DNA from: Chthoniobacterales bacterium
Lineage (GTDB): Bacteria > Verrucomicrobiota > Verrucomicrobiia > Chthoniobacterales > JACTMZ01
NCBI GenBank assembly: GCA_018883245.1
Contig: VEQL01000007.1
Coordinates: forward strand, 28,315-92,314
Length of the DNA stretch: 64,000 nt
Direction: 5' to 3'
Shown: one piece after another, positions 8,441-17,567 of the stretch
Layout: each line of letters starts with the position of its first letter
How positions within the stretch are numbered: position 1 is the stretch's first letter
Program-made: the position numbers and the translations under genes
The notes under the pieces: model-generated
Told to the model about the DNA's origin: nothing
The model's database searches: none
The model's input: only the letters and a program-made list of their open reading frames with translations

Positions 8441-9439
8441 ATGAAAAAACTTATCCTCCCCGCTGTGGTCTTCGCTGTCGGCGTCTCCATGGTCAACGGC
8501 CAGCAACTCTCCGGTGCCGGAGCCACCTTCCCCGCGCCCCTCTACCAGCGCTGGGCCGTCGAATACAACAAACAGGTCCCGTCCATCCAAGTGAACTACC
8601 AGTCCGTCGGCAGCGGCGCGGGCGTGAAAAATTTCCTCCAGGGTGTTGTGGATTTCGGAGCCAGCGATGCGGCCATGACCGACGAGGAAATCGCCGATGC
8701 GCCCCGTGGTGCCGTGCTTGTGCCCGCGACGGCAGGCAGCATCGTCCTGGCTTACAATTTGCCCGGCATTACGAATCTCAAGCTCAGCCGTGCGGCGCTG
8801 GCCGGCATTTTCCTCGGCAAGATCACGAAATGGAATGATCCCGCCATCGTCGGCGCAAACCCCGGGATGGCGCTGCCCGACAGGCCTGTGAATGTGGCCT
8901 ACCGCTCGGACGGCAGCGGGACCACATATGTTTTCACCCAGCACCTGTCGGCCATCAGCCCCGAGTTCGACGAGCAGATCGGATTCGACAAATCCGTGGC
9001 CTTTCCCGCGGGCATCGGCGGCAAGGGCAACGAAGGTGTCACCGCGCTGGTCAAACAGGCGCCGGGAACGATCGGCTACGTCGAATACGGCTACGCGGAG
9101 CAGAACGGATTGACGGTCGCCTCGATCGAAAACAAAGCGGGCAATTTCATCGTTCCCACGCCGGAGAGCGGGGCTGCCGCCCTCGCGTCGGTCGAACTGC
9201 CCGAGAATCTCCGCATCTGGCCGGTCGATCCCACCACGCCCGACGCCTACCCGATCACCACATTCACCTGGATCCTGCTGGCGAAAAAATACGATGACCC
9301 TGCCAAGGCCAAGGCTTTGAAAGATTTCGTCAGCTACGGTCTCACCGAGGGCCAATCGCTTTCCGTGCAACTCGGCTACATCCCGTTGCCCGAGGCCGTG
9401 GTGTCGCGCGCCAACAAGGCTCTTTCCTCGGTCGAGTAG
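8441..9439 (+). CDS. pstS: Periplasmic phosphate-binding protein PstS (copy 1)
   Basis: 332 residues; substrate-binding component of the high-affinity phosphate ABC transporter. The ATG at 8441 begins a signal peptide (MKKLILPAVVFAVGVSMVNG). The mature protein shows the PstS signatures LSGAGATFPAPLYQRW, YQSVGSGAG, DFGASDAAM, TKWNDP and YRSDGSGTT, which build the phosphate site. It heads pstS-pstC-pstA-pstB on the same strand with gaps of 16, 6 and 20 bp. A Pho-box-like element sits 71 bases upstream. No phoU follows pstB, unlike many pst operons. A close paralogue lies at 22421-23434. Confidence 0.96.
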   Translation: MKKLILPAVVFAVGVSMVNGQQLSGAGATFPAPLYQRWAVEYNKQVPSIQVNYQSVGSGAGVKNFLQGVVDFGASDAAMTDEEIADAPRGAVLVPATAGSIVLAYNLPGITNLKLSRAALAGIFLGKITKWNDPAIVGANPGMALPDRPVNVAYRSDGSGTTYVFTQHLSAISPEFDEQIGFDKSVAFPAGIGGKGNEGVTALVKQAPGTIGYVEYGYAEQNGLTVASIENKAGNFIVPTPESGAAALASVELPENLRIWPVDPTTPDAYPITTFTWILLAKKYDDPAKAKALKDFVSYGLTEGQSLSVQLGYIPLPEAVVSRANKALSSVE

Positions 9440-9455
9440 TGAGGCCGTATCCAGC

Positions 9456-10406
9456 ATGAGCATGGCGGGCATCGAGGGAATGCACGACGCGGTGGCGCGC
9501 CGCTGGCCGGATTTTTTCCAATGGCTCTGCCGCGCTGCGTCGCTCGCGGTTGTCGGCGTGCTTTTGTGGATTTTCTGGGAAATTTTCCAGCAGGCCGCGC
9601 CGGCGTTGGACAAACTCGGTCTCGGTTTCCTTTCCGGCGCGAGTTGGCAGCCCAACCGCGACCGCTACGGCGTCCTGCCGTTCCTTGTCGGCACCGGGGC
9701 GACCGCGCTCATCGCGCTGCTGCTGGCTTTCCCGCCGGGTCTGGCCATCGCGATTTTCCTGAGCGAGGACTTTCTCCCGCGCCCCGTGCGGCAGTGCATC
9801 CGCTTTGTCGTCGAACTTCTCGCGGCGATCCCGAGCGTCGTTTACGGCCTCTGGGGAATTTTTGTCGTCATTCCCATCGTGCAAAGCCTCGGCACATGGG
9901 TGTCGGAGCGATCCGGCGGATTCCCGCTTTTTGCCGGCCCCGCCTACGGCAATTCCCTGCTGACGGCCGGCATCGTCCTTGCGCTCATGGTGCTGCCTAC
10001 CATCACCGCCATCTCCCGCGCGGCGCTCGTCGCCGTTCCGCGCGTCCTGCGCGAGGGAGCCTATGCCCTCGGAGCGACGCGTTGGGAAACCATCCTCGGT
10101 GTCATACTCCCGACCGCCGCACCCGGCGTGGTGGCGGCGACGATTCTCGCGCTCGGGCGCGCGATGGGCGAGACCATGGCCGTCGCCATGCTGATCGGCA
10201 ACAGTCCGCGGCTTTCGGCTTCGCTCTTCGCGCCTTCCGGAACATTGGCCAGCCTTCTGGCCAACCAATTCGGCGAGGCCGAGGGTATGCAGGTGTCCGC
10301 GCTCATGTATGCCGCGCTCCTGCTCGTCGCGCTCACTTTGCTGGTCAACTTCGGCGGCGAGCTCGTGCTGCGTTACACGGAAAGGAGAACGGCGGGAATC
10401 CGCTGA
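9456..10406 (+). CDS. pstC: Phosphate ABC transporter permease PstC
   Basis: 316-residue inner-membrane permease with six hydrophobic segments, one half of the PstC-PstA channel. The cytoplasmic EAA coupling loop reads YALGATRWETILGVILPTA and is followed by RAMGETMAV, a PstC signature. The start at ATG 9456 is 16 bp after pstS; an alternative ATG lies at 9462. It works with PstS, PstA and PstB to import inorganic phosphate under limitation. Confidence 0.95.
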   Translation: MSMAGIEGMHDAVARRWPDFFQWLCRAASLAVVGVLLWIFWEIFQQAAPALDKLGLGFLSGASWQPNRDRYGVLPFLVGTGATALIALLLAFPPGLAIAIFLSEDFLPRPVRQCIRFVVELLAAIPSVVYGLWGIFVVIPIVQSLGTWVSERSGGFPLFAGPAYGNSLLTAGIVLALMVLPTITAISRAALVAVPRVLREGAYALGATRWETILGVILPTAAPGVVAATILALGRAMGETMAVAMLIGNSPRLSASLFAPSGTLASLLANQFGEAEGMQVSALMYAALLLVALTLLVNFGGELVLRYTERRTAGIR

Positions 10407-10412
10407 GGACGC

Positions 10413-11303
10413 ATGGATAAGCCGCTGACGCACACCACGGACTTCTTCGAGGACGGTTCGCTCGAGTCTGGTAAGATGATGGGCCGTTCGCTCGTCAACC
10501 GGCTGCTCACCGCCCTCTGCATCGTCTTGTCTTTCGCCGCGATGATCCCGCTGGGTTCCATCCTCTATCTGGTCGTCAAAAACGGTCTGCCGCTTCTCTC
10601 GCCTTCGGTCTTCACGTCGCTGCCTCCGGCGGCCGGAATGACGGGCGGCGGCTTCGGCAACGCCGTGGTCGGCACCTGCATCATGGTAGGCCTCGGACTC
10701 GCAATGTCCGTCCTGCCCGCGGTCCTCGCGGCCATTTTCATTTGCGAATACAGCCCGAACGGGCGGTTGGCCGGAGCGGTGCGTTTCGTGGCGAAGTTGC
10801 TCACCGGAATTCCCTCGATCATTTGCGGCGTCTTCGCTTTCGCGGCCGTGGTCACGGTCACCGGGGAATTCTCCGCCCTCGCCGGAGGCGTGGCCTTGGC
10901 CGTGCTCATGTTGCCGACGATTCTGCTCACATCGGAGCAGGCGTTGCTCGGCGTGCAGAAAGCCTACCGCGAGGCCTCCTACGGCCTCGGCGCGACGCGC
11001 TTCCAGACCATCTTCCGCGTTGTCCTGCCCGACGCGCTGCCGGCCATCCTCACCGGCGTCATGCTTGCCGTGGCGCGCGCTGCGGGCGAGACAGCCCCGC
11101 TCATTTTCACCGCGCTCTTCAGCCAATTTTGGATGTCCTCGCTCATGGAACCCACGGCATCCTTGTCGGTGCTTATTTACAATTTTTCCACCATGCCTTT
11201 CGAATATCAGGTGAAAATGGCTTGGACTGCCTCGCTCGTGCTGGTTTGTCTTGTCACCGCGGTCAACGTCACCGCCCAGCTCGTCTTTGCCAAAAAGCAC
11301 TGA
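10413..11303 (+). CDS. pstA: Phosphate ABC transporter permease PstA
   Basis: 296-residue inner-membrane permease pairing with PstC. Six transmembrane segments are predicted, and the EAA loop [20 protein letters not shown] is followed by [16 protein letters not shown], the PstA-type ending of that motif. It begins six bases after the pstC stop, and pstB follows 20 bp downstream. Confidence 0.95.
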   Translation: MDKPLTHTTDFFEDGSLESGKMMGRSLVNRLLTALCIVLSFAAMIPLGSILYLVVKNGLPLLSPSVFTSLPPAAGMTGGGFGNAVVGTCIMVGLGLAMSVLPAVLAAIFICEYSPNGRLAGAVRFVAKLLTGIPSIICGVFAFAAVVTVTGEFSALAGGVALAVLMLPTILLTSEQALLGVQKAYREASYGLGATRFQTIFRVVLPDALPAILTGVMLAVARAAGETAPLIFTALFSQFWMSSLMEPTASLSVLIYNFSTMPFEYQVKMAWTASLVLVCLVTAVNVTAQLVFAKKH

Positions 11304-11323
11304 GGACCCGTGCCCCGCCGATC

Positions 11324-12115
11324 ATGAATTCCGAAGTCCGATCCGATCACGCCAACGCGCCGCGCACTGTCATCTCCGTGCGGGACTTCAACTTCTACTA
11401 CGGCCGTAAGCAGGCTCTGGAGAACGTCAACATCGATATTCCCGAGCGCCAGGTGACCGCCTTTATCGGGCCGTCCGGATGCGGCAAGACCACGCTGCTG
11501 CGCAACTTCAACCGGATGAACGAGCTGATCGACGGCGTGCGTCACGAGGGTGATATCACGCTTGCCGGCCGCAGCATCTTCGACCCGTCCGTCGAAGTGA
11601 TCGCGCTCCGCCGCCTTGTCGGCATGGTTTTCCAGAAATCCAATCCCTTTGCCAAGTCCATCTACGAGAACATCGTCTACGGTCTGCGCATCGCCGGGGT
11701 GCGCCGGCGGCAGGATTTGGACGAGGCGGTCGAGCGCAGCCTTCGCGGTGCGGCGCTTTGGGACGAGGTCAAAGACCGCCTGCATGAAAGCGCGCTCGGT
11801 TTGTCCGGAGGCCAGATGCAGCGGCTTTGTATCGCGCGCGCCATCGCCAACCGCCCGAAAGTGCTCCTCATGGACGAGCCGTGCTCGGCCCTGGACCCCA
11901 TCGCCACTTCGCGCATCGAAGAGCTGATCAACGAGTTGAAATCCGAATACACCATCGTGATCGTGACCCACAATATGCAGCAGGCCACGCGATGCTCGGA
12001 CTACACCGCGTTTTTCTACCTCGGCAAGCTGATCGAGTTCGACGCCACTTCGAAAATTTTCACCAATCCGCGGGAAAAGCGGACGGAAGACTACATCACC
12101 GGCCGGTTCGGCTGA
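11324..12115 (+). CDS. pstB: Phosphate ABC transporter ATPase PstB
   Basis: 263-residue ATP-binding subunit driving phosphate import. Walker A is [16 protein letters not shown], the ABC signature [15 protein letters not shown], Walker [14 protein letters not shown], and the switch His is in [16 protein letters not shown] and [12 protein letters not shown] are PstB-specific. The start is ATG 11324; longer in-frame starts would run back through pstA. It ends 16 bp from the convergent purDM gene, with no convincing hairpin between them and no phoU. Confidence 0.96.
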   Translation: MNSEVRSDHANAPRTVISVRDFNFYYGRKQALENVNIDIPERQVTAFIGPSGCGKTTLLRNFNRMNELIDGVRHEGDITLAGRSIFDPSVEVIALRRLVGMVFQKSNPFAKSIYENIVYGLRIAGVRRRQDLDEAVERSLRGAALWDEVKDRLHESALGLSGGQMQRLCIARAIANRPKVLLMDEPCSALDPIATSRIEELINELKSEYTIVIVTHNMQQATRCSDYTAFFYLGKLIEFDATSKIFTNPREKRTEDYITGRFG

Positions 12116-12131
12116 CGGGCGGGACAGCCGC

Positions 12132-14399
12132 TCAAATCAATCTCACGCCGCCGTTCCCCGCGGTCACGCGTCCGATGGCGAACACGGGTTCCCCGATGGC
12201 CGCGCGCACGGCTGATTCGTCGGCCGGGTCGCAAACCATGACCATGCCGATGCCCATGTTGAACGTGCGGAAAAGTTCCGTGTCGGACAAGCCGCTCGCC
12301 TCGCGGATGAGGGCGAAGAGCGGCGGAACCGGCCAACTTTTGCTTTCGATGTCGGCGCCGGTTCCTTTGGGGAGGACGCGGGGAAGATTGTCGAAGATGC
12401 CTCCGCCCGTGATATGCGCGAGTCCCTTGATCAGCTTTTTGTCCAGTGCCGCGCGCAGCACGTTGAGATACGAGCGGTGAGGGGCGAGCAGCGCCTCGCC
12501 GATGGTCCTTTCCAATCCCGCCGGCGTGGCGTCAAGGGGAAGGCCGCGGAAGATTTTCCGCGCGAGCGAATATCCGTTGGTGTGCGGACCCGAGGAGGCC
12601 AGCCCGAGCAGGACGTCTCCGGGCGCGATGCCGGGACGGGGAAGAAGATCGGATTTCTCGACCGCCCCCACCATGGTTCCGGCCACGTCGAATTCGCCCA
12701 GGCAATAAACCCCGGGCATCTCGGCCGTTTCTCCCCCGAGCAAAATGCACCCCGATGCGGCACAGGCATCGGCCATGCCGCCGACGATCTCCGCAATGCG
12801 CGGCGCGGAAATGGCGGACGACGCGATGTAATCGAGGAAGAACAACGGTCTCGCACCCTGCACGAGGAGATCGTTGATGCAGTGGTTGACGATGTCGTGC
12901 CCGATCGAATCGTAGCGTCCGGCGGCCGACGCGAGCATCACCTTGGTCCCCACTCCGTCGGTCGTGGCGACCAGAACGGGATGATCGAATTTTTTCAACG
13001 CCGATGCATCGAGGGCCCCGCCGAAAGAACCGATGCCGCCGAGGACTCCGGACGAATGCGTGGCCTCCACCTTTTTCTTGAGCAGTTCCACCGCGCGGTT
13101 GCCTTCGTCGATATCGACCCCGCTGGCCGCGTAGCCGCCGGTCGCCCGGGCCAATTCGCGCCATCCGATATCGCGGCGCATTTGGCGTCCCTCGAATTCT
13201 ATCATCCGCGCTGCCCGGTAAGACCGCTCCCTCGCTTCCTCGAGATTTTTTCCGGTCGCCGTGACGTTGAGCACGCGTCCACCCGAGGTGACGATGGCGC
13301 CGTTTTTGTCGGCAGTCCCGGCGTGGAAAATCCGCACGTCCCCGACCTCTGCGGCACGGTCGAGTCCGGCAATCGTGTCACCGACGACCGGTTTTTCCGG
13401 ATAGCCCCGCGCAGCCAGCACCACGGTGCACGCGGTCTGGTCTCGCCAACGGACCGGGGTCTCGGCCAGTTTGCCCCCGACGCATGCCAGCGCGATTTCG
13501 CGCAGGTCGGTATCCAGCAAAGACAAAAGAGTCTGCGCCTCGGGGTCGCCGAACCGGCAGTTGTATTCCAGAAGTTTCGGGCCGTCTTTCGTCATCATCA
13601 GACCGGCATAGAGAACGCCGACATACGGCGTGCCTTCGCGGGCCAGGCCGTCGATTGTCGGACGGACAATCGTCTCGAGGATTTGCTTCACCATCGCGGG
13701 CGGGCAGATCCTCGTCGGTGCATACACTCCCATGCCTCCGGTATTGGGACCGCTGTCTCCCTCCCCGATGCGTTTGTGATCCTGCGCCGGAGGCATCGCC
13801 ACTACCGAGCGCCCGTCGGTGAAAACGAGGAGCGAAACCTCGGGGCCGGAAAGCTTTTCTTCCAGCACGATTGGCCCGGATTTGGCCAGCCGCTCGATGG
13901 CACTGTCGCGCTCGGCGGCATTTTCCGGGACGACCACGCCTTTGCCCGAGGCCAGACCGTCGGCTTTCACCACAACCTCGAAGTCCTGCGCGGCCGCCCA
14001 TGTTTTTGCTTCCTCTGCCGCACCGGGGCCGGAAAAATTCGCGCTGCGCGGCGAGGGGAGTCCGAGCTTTTTGGCGAACTCGCGGCAAAAACCTTTGCTT
14101 GTCTCGAGGCGTGCTGCGGCGCGCGAAGGCCCGAAAACTTTCAGTCCGGCACCGCGCAGCGCGTCGGAGACACCCGCTTCCAGCGCGCTTTCGGGTCCGA
14201 CGAGGACGAGGTCGATTTTCTCGGCGGCGCACAAAGCCGTCACTTGTGCCGGGTCGCAGACATCGACTTGGCGGCGTGCGCGTGTTCCGCCGTTGCCGGG
14301 CGCAACGAGCACGGTGTCGCCGTAACGGGCGGCGCTTTGTTCCAGCGCCCAGGCCATCGCGTGTTCCCTTCCGCCGGAACCGAGGACCAGGATCTTCAC
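12132..14399 (-). CDS. purD-purM: Fused GAR synthetase - AIR synthetase (PurD-PurM)
   Basis: One 755-codon frame joins two purine enzymes. Residues 1-421 are a complete PurD (phosphoribosylamine-glycine ligase): KILVLGSGGREHAMAWALE at the start, the ATP-grasp stretch VVVKADGLASGKGVVV, GPNTGGMGVYAP and LEYNCRFGDPEAQ. Residues about 423-755 are a complete PurM (FGAM cyclo-ligase to AIR): YAASGVDIDEGNRAVE at its start, ATTDGVGTKVMLA, GGETAEMPGVY, GLASSGPHTNGYS and LAHITGGGIFDNLPRVLP. The join has essentially no linker. The start is GTG 14399, overlapping the purF stop (GTGA). It is the last gene of the purine operon and carries out steps 2 and 5 of the pathway. GARS-AIRS fusions are known in eukaryotes (yeast Ade5,7; animal GART). 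Confidence 0.9.
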   Translation of the reverse strand: MKILVLGSGGREHAMAWALEQSAARYGDTVLVAPGNGGTRARRQVDVCDPAQVTALCAAEKIDLVLVGPESALEAGVSDALRGAGLKVFGPSRAAARLETSKGFCREFAKKLGLPSPRSANFSGPGAAEEAKTWAAAQDFEVVVKADGLASGKGVVVPENAAERDSAIERLAKSGPIVLEEKLSGPEVSLLVFTDGRSVVAMPPAQDHKRIGEGDSGPNTGGMGVYAPTRICPPAMVKQILETIVRPTIDGLAREGTPYVGVLYAGLMMTKDGPKLLEYNCRFGDPEAQTLLSLLDTDLREIALACVGGKLAETPVRWRDQTACTVVLAARGYPEKPVVGDTIAGLDRAAEVGDVRIFHAGTADKNGAIVTSGGRVLNVTATGKNLEEARERSYRAARMIEFEGRQMRRDIGWRELARATGGYAASGVDIDEGNRAVELLKKKVEATHSSGVLGGIGSFGGALDASALKKFDHPVLVATTDGVGTKVMLASAAGRYDSIGHDIVNHCINDLLVQGARPLFFLDYIASSAISAPRIAEIVGGMADACAASGCILLGGETAEMPGVYCLGEFDVAGTMVGAVEKSDLLPRPGIAPGDVLLGLASSGPHTNGYSLARKIFRGLPLDATPAGLERTIGEALLAPHRSYLNVLRAALDKKLIKGLAHITGGGIFDNLPRVLPKGTGADIESKSWPVPPLFALIREASGLSDTELFRTFNMGIGMVMVCDPADESAVRAAIGEPVFAIGRVTAGNGGVRLI

Positions 14400-15859
14400 G
14401 CGAGCACTCCTTCGAAGGATGTTTTTTCGGTCACGCGCGAGACATCCACCGGGTAGCGGCCGGTGAAGCATGCTGTGCAGTAACCCGACTTTTTGCCGAT
14501 GGCCGCCATCATCCCCTCGACGGAAAGGAATGCGAGCGAGTCGCAGCCGACATGGCGCCGCAGTTCCTCGGGATCGAACCGCGCGGCGATGAGTTCCTCG
14601 TAGGTTCCCATGTCCACACCCATGTGGCACGGGTGCATGACGCGCGGCGAAGTGATGCGCATATGGACCTCTTTGGCCCCCGCCTCGCGCATCAGTTTGA
14701 CCAGCTGCGCGGAGGTCGTGCCGCGCACGAGGGAGTCGTCGATCACGATCACGCGTTTGCCCGCGATGTTGGCCTTCAAAACATTGAATTTCATCCCGAC
14801 CCTGCGCTCCCGCAGCGATTGCGTCGGCTCGATGAATGTCCGGCCGACGTAGCGGTTCTTGATGAATCCGTCGTTGAATGGAACACCCGATTTGCGCGAG
14901 TAGCCTATGGCGGCGGGGATGGAAGAGTCGGGGACGGGGACGACCACATCGGCCTCGACGGGCGACTCCACGGCGAGTTGCTCGCCCAGACGCTGGCGAA
15001 CCTCGTGCACACTGCGCCCGTCCCATTCGCTGTCGGGACGGGAAAAATAGACGAATTCAAACGAGCAACGCGCCCCGCCGCCCGGCGCGACAGCCGTCCG
15101 GCGCCTGGAGATCTTTTTGCCGCGGATGGTGATGATTTCTCCCGGTTTCACTTCGGCGATCTGGTCGCAGCCGAGGATGTTGAGCGCGCAGGTCTCGGAT
15201 GCGAGGGCCCATCCGCCTTCGGGCGTGCGTCCGACAGAAAGCGGGCGGAATCCCCACGGGTCGCGCGCAGCGACGACGGAATCGACGCCCAGCACGACGA
15301 GCGAGTAGGCGCCTTTCCACGAGGGCATGGTGCGCTCGAGGCGGTCCTCCCATGTGTTGCCGCTGGCGGAGGCGAGCATGAGCGCCATGACCTCCGTGTC
15401 ACTCGCCGCGGTGAGGGCGAATCCCCTGCTCAGAAGTTGCGACCGCAGTTCTCCCGCGTTGACCAGCGAACCGTTGTGCGCGACAGCCAGGGGGCCGTGC
15501 ATGGTCTCGACGAGAAACGGTTGGGCGTTGCGAGCGGTGGACGAGCCGAGCGTCGAATAGCGTGTGTGCCCGATGGCATGGTAGCCCCGAAGGGGCGCGA
15601 GGGTTTCGGGTGTGAACACGTTGGAAAGCAAACCGAGGTCCTTGTGCAGGCGTGCGCGCTGCCCGTCGGACACCGCGATGCCTGCCGCCTCCTGCCCGCG
15701 GTGCTGCAGGGCGAAAAGCCCGAAAAAAGCGAGTTGGGCCGCCTGTTCCCCGCTGGGTGAGGAGACCGCCACCACGCCGCATTCCTCGCGGGGATGGTCG
15801 CAGTCGCGTGTGAGGGACACGGGGTCCGCGGTTCCTTCGGTTCGTGTTGGAGTGTTCAC
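14396..15859 (-). CDS. purF: Amidophosphoribosyltransferase PurF
   Basis: 487 residues; committed step of purine synthesis, PRPP plus glutamine to phosphoribosylamine. An N-terminal propeptide of about 27 residues precedes the nucleophile Cys in REECGVVAV, as in the Bacillus-type enzyme. The glutaminase domain has GHTRYSTLGSS and AHNGSLVN; the PRPP site is KRVIVIDDSLVRGTTS. C-terminal cysteines in CDSLAFLS and SGYCTACFTGRYP fit the Fe-S cluster ligands of the oxygen-sensitive type. Start GTG 15859 overlaps the purC stop (GTGA), and its stop overlaps the purD-purM GTG. Confidence 0.95.
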   Translation of the reverse strand: MNTPTRTEGTADPVSLTRDCDHPREECGVVAVSSPSGEQAAQLAFFGLFALQHRGQEAAGIAVSDGQRARLHKDLGLLSNVFTPETLAPLRGYHAIGHTRYSTLGSSTARNAQPFLVETMHGPLAVAHNGSLVNAGELRSQLLSRGFALTAASDTEVMALMLASASGNTWEDRLERTMPSWKGAYSLVVLGVDSVVAARDPWGFRPLSVGRTPEGGWALASETCALNILGCDQIAEVKPGEIITIRGKKISRRRTAVAPGGGARCSFEFVYFSRPDSEWDGRSVHEVRQRLGEQLAVESPVEADVVVPVPDSSIPAAIGYSRKSGVPFNDGFIKNRYVGRTFIEPTQSLRERRVGMKFNVLKANIAGKRVIVIDDSLVRGTTSAQLVKLMREAGAKEVHMRITSPRVMHPCHMGVDMGTYEELIAARFDPEELRRHVGCDSLAFLSVEGMMAAIGKKSGYCTACFTGRYPVDVSRVTEKTSFEGVLA

Positions 15860-16809
15860 AGGATTCCGGCGGCTTCGAGGTTGGCTTTGATTCGGTCGGC
15901 GATGGGCGTGGAGCCCGCGACAAATTTTTGTCCGGTCAATGCTTCGTAAGTTTGCACATAACGGCGCGAGGTCTCTTCCCAGACTTCCGCCGGCAGTTGC
16001 GGAAGGGCTCCGTCGCCGCCGTATCCCGCATCGGCCAGCGCGCGCCGGATGATCTCCTTGTCCGTGCTCTCGGGCTCGGCTCCGGCGGCAAAACGCCCGT
16101 CGTAGGTGTCTGCAATCCAGAAACGCGAGGAGTCGGGCGTATGCGCTTCGTCGATGAGCATCAGTTGCCCGTCGCGGTCCAAACCGAACTCGTATTTGGT
16201 GTCGGCAAGGATCAGTCCGGCGCGGCGCGCGGTCTCCTGTCCGCGGGCGAAGAGTTGCAACGCGGTCCTTTGCACGCGTTCCCAAAGTGTCGGCTCCACC
16301 AGCCCGCGTTCCGCGACCTCCGCGCAAGTGATGGGCTCGTCATGCTGCCCTGCCTCGGCCTTGGTCGTCGGCGTGATGATCGCCTCCGGCAGAGGCGAAT
16401 TTTTCTTCAGTCCTTCGGGCATGCGGTAACCGTAGATTGTCCGCTCGCCCTCCGCATAGCGCTTCCACAGCGAGGTGGATGTGACACCGGTGATGTGGCC
16501 GCGCACGACGACTTCCACCGGCAGCGGTCTTGCCTCGCGCGCCACGAGCGCGTTCGGGTCGGGAGTGGACAGGGCATGGTTCGGAACGATGTCACGCGTG
16601 TGTTCGAACCACCACATCGCGAGCTGGTTGAGAACCTGACCCTTGAACGGAACGGCGGCGACCAAGCGGTCGAACGCGGAAAGGCGGTCGGTCGTGATGA
16701 AAAGGCGCTTTCCGTCGGGCAGATCGTAGCTGATGCGCACCTTGCCGACCCTGCGGCCGGGCAACGGCAAATCGATGTCGGTGAGCGTTTCCCGGGTCAC
16801 GGCGCTCAA
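15856..16809 (-). CDS. purC: SAICAR synthetase PurC
   Basis: 317 residues; condenses CAIR with aspartate, ATP-dependent. Signatures include [27 protein letters not shown], the segment [19 protein letters not shown], and [11 protein letters not shown] with [11 protein letters not shown]. The length is that of the longer eukaryote-like form. The start is TTG 16809, overlapping the purQ stop (TTGA); GTG 16800 is the alternative. The operon lacks purE, purK, purB and purH, which must be elsewhere. Confidence 0.94.
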   Translation of the reverse strand: MSAVTRETLTDIDLPLPGRRVGKVRISYDLPDGKRLFITTDRLSAFDRLVAAVPFKGQVLNQLAMWWFEHTRDIVPNHALSTPDPNALVAREARPLPVEVVVRGHITGVTSTSLWKRYAEGERTIYGYRMPEGLKKNSPLPEAIITPTTKAEAGQHDEPITCAEVAERGLVEPTLWERVQRTALQLFARGQETARRAGLILADTKYEFGLDRDGQLMLIDEAHTPDSSRFWIADTYDGRFAAGAEPESTDKEIIRRALADAGYGGDGALPQLPAEVWEETSRRYVQTYEALTGQKFVAGSTPIADRIKANLEAAGIL

Positions 16810-17567
16810 TTCTTGCGGGCGAATTCCACGCCGTTGCGGAACAGGGGCAAAGCGAGCCCCGGAGCGGCAGCCCCGGTGAAGGAGCGGCCTTGTCGGGCAG
16901 TCACGTGATTTTCCGGATGGGGCATCATTCCGAGCACCAGACCGGAATCATCGCAGATGCCGGCGATGTCGTCCACCGAGCCGTTGGGATTTTCCGGGTA
17001 TTTTCCGTCGGCGGCGGAACCGTCCTCGCGGGCGTAGCGGAAAGCGATGCGGTCGTTGGCGCGCAAAACCGCCAGGGTTTCCGGCGGACAGGAGAACTTG
17101 CCTTCGCCGTGCGCCACAGGGCAGCGCAGCGGCGCATCGAGCCCGCGCGTCCAGATGCAGTGCCGCGACGAAGGTGCCAGCGTCACCCATCGGCACTCGA
17201 AATGTCCGCAGTCGTTGTGCTGCAGGGCAGCCGGTGCGCCTCCCGGGAGTAATCCCGAACGAACGAGCATCTGGAAACCGTTGCAGATACCGATCACCGG
17301 TGTCCCCTCTGTAACCTTGCGCCGCAGCAAATCGCCCAGACGGTGATCGATCTCCATGGCGAAGACGCGGCCCGAGCCCAGGGCATCCGCATAAGAAAAG
17401 CCTCCGGCCACCACGATCAATGCGGCCGCTTCCAGCGCACCCGAACGCTCAGGCAAATCCAACAGATTCACGTAGGAAGCATCCGCGCCGGCCGTGTTCA
17501 AGGCGAACACCGCATCCTCATGGCGGTTTGTGCCTGGCGCACCGAGAACAACAGCTGACGGTCTCAC
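16806..17567 (-). CDS. purQ: FGAM synthetase glutaminase subunit PurQ
   Basis: 253-residue class I glutamine amidotransferase that supplies ammonia to PurL for FGAR to FGAM. The nucleophile Cys is in [20 protein letters not shown], and the His/Glu pair is in [27 protein letters not shown] at the start and [18 protein letters not shown] are PurQ signatures. The start is GTG 17567, overlapping the purL stop (GTGA), which fits the other junctions; an ATG at 17585 is possible. It stays a separate subunit although the PurS part is fused to PurL. Confidence 0.95.
   Translation of the reverse strand: MRPSAVVLGAPGTNRHEDAVFALNTAGADASYVNLLDLPERSGALEAAALIVVAGGFSYADALGSGRVFAMEIDHRLGDLLRRKVTEGTPVIGICNGFQMLVRSGLLPGGAPAALQHNDCGHFECRWVTLAPSSRHCIWTRGLDAPLRCPVAHGEGKFSCPPETLAVLRANDRIAFRYAREDGSAADGKYPENPNGSVDDIAGICDDSGLVLGMMPHPENHVTARQGRSFTGAAAPGLALPLFRNGVEFARKN

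Noticed and set aside
9342..11300. 652-codon minus-strand frame opposite pstC and pstA
   Set aside because: Very Arg/Glu/His-rich translation without hydrophobic core, an antisense shadow of two membrane proteins in high-GC DNA.
12132..14399. PurD-PurM fusion as a sequencing error removing a stop codon
   Set aside because: Both halves are complete and in frame with a normal join, codon use is continuous, and the join has no intergenic remnant. It cannot be fully excluded without reads.
12414..14456. 680-codon plus-strand frame opposite purD-purM
   Set aside because: Antisense shadow; the minus-strand frame carries all the enzyme motifs.
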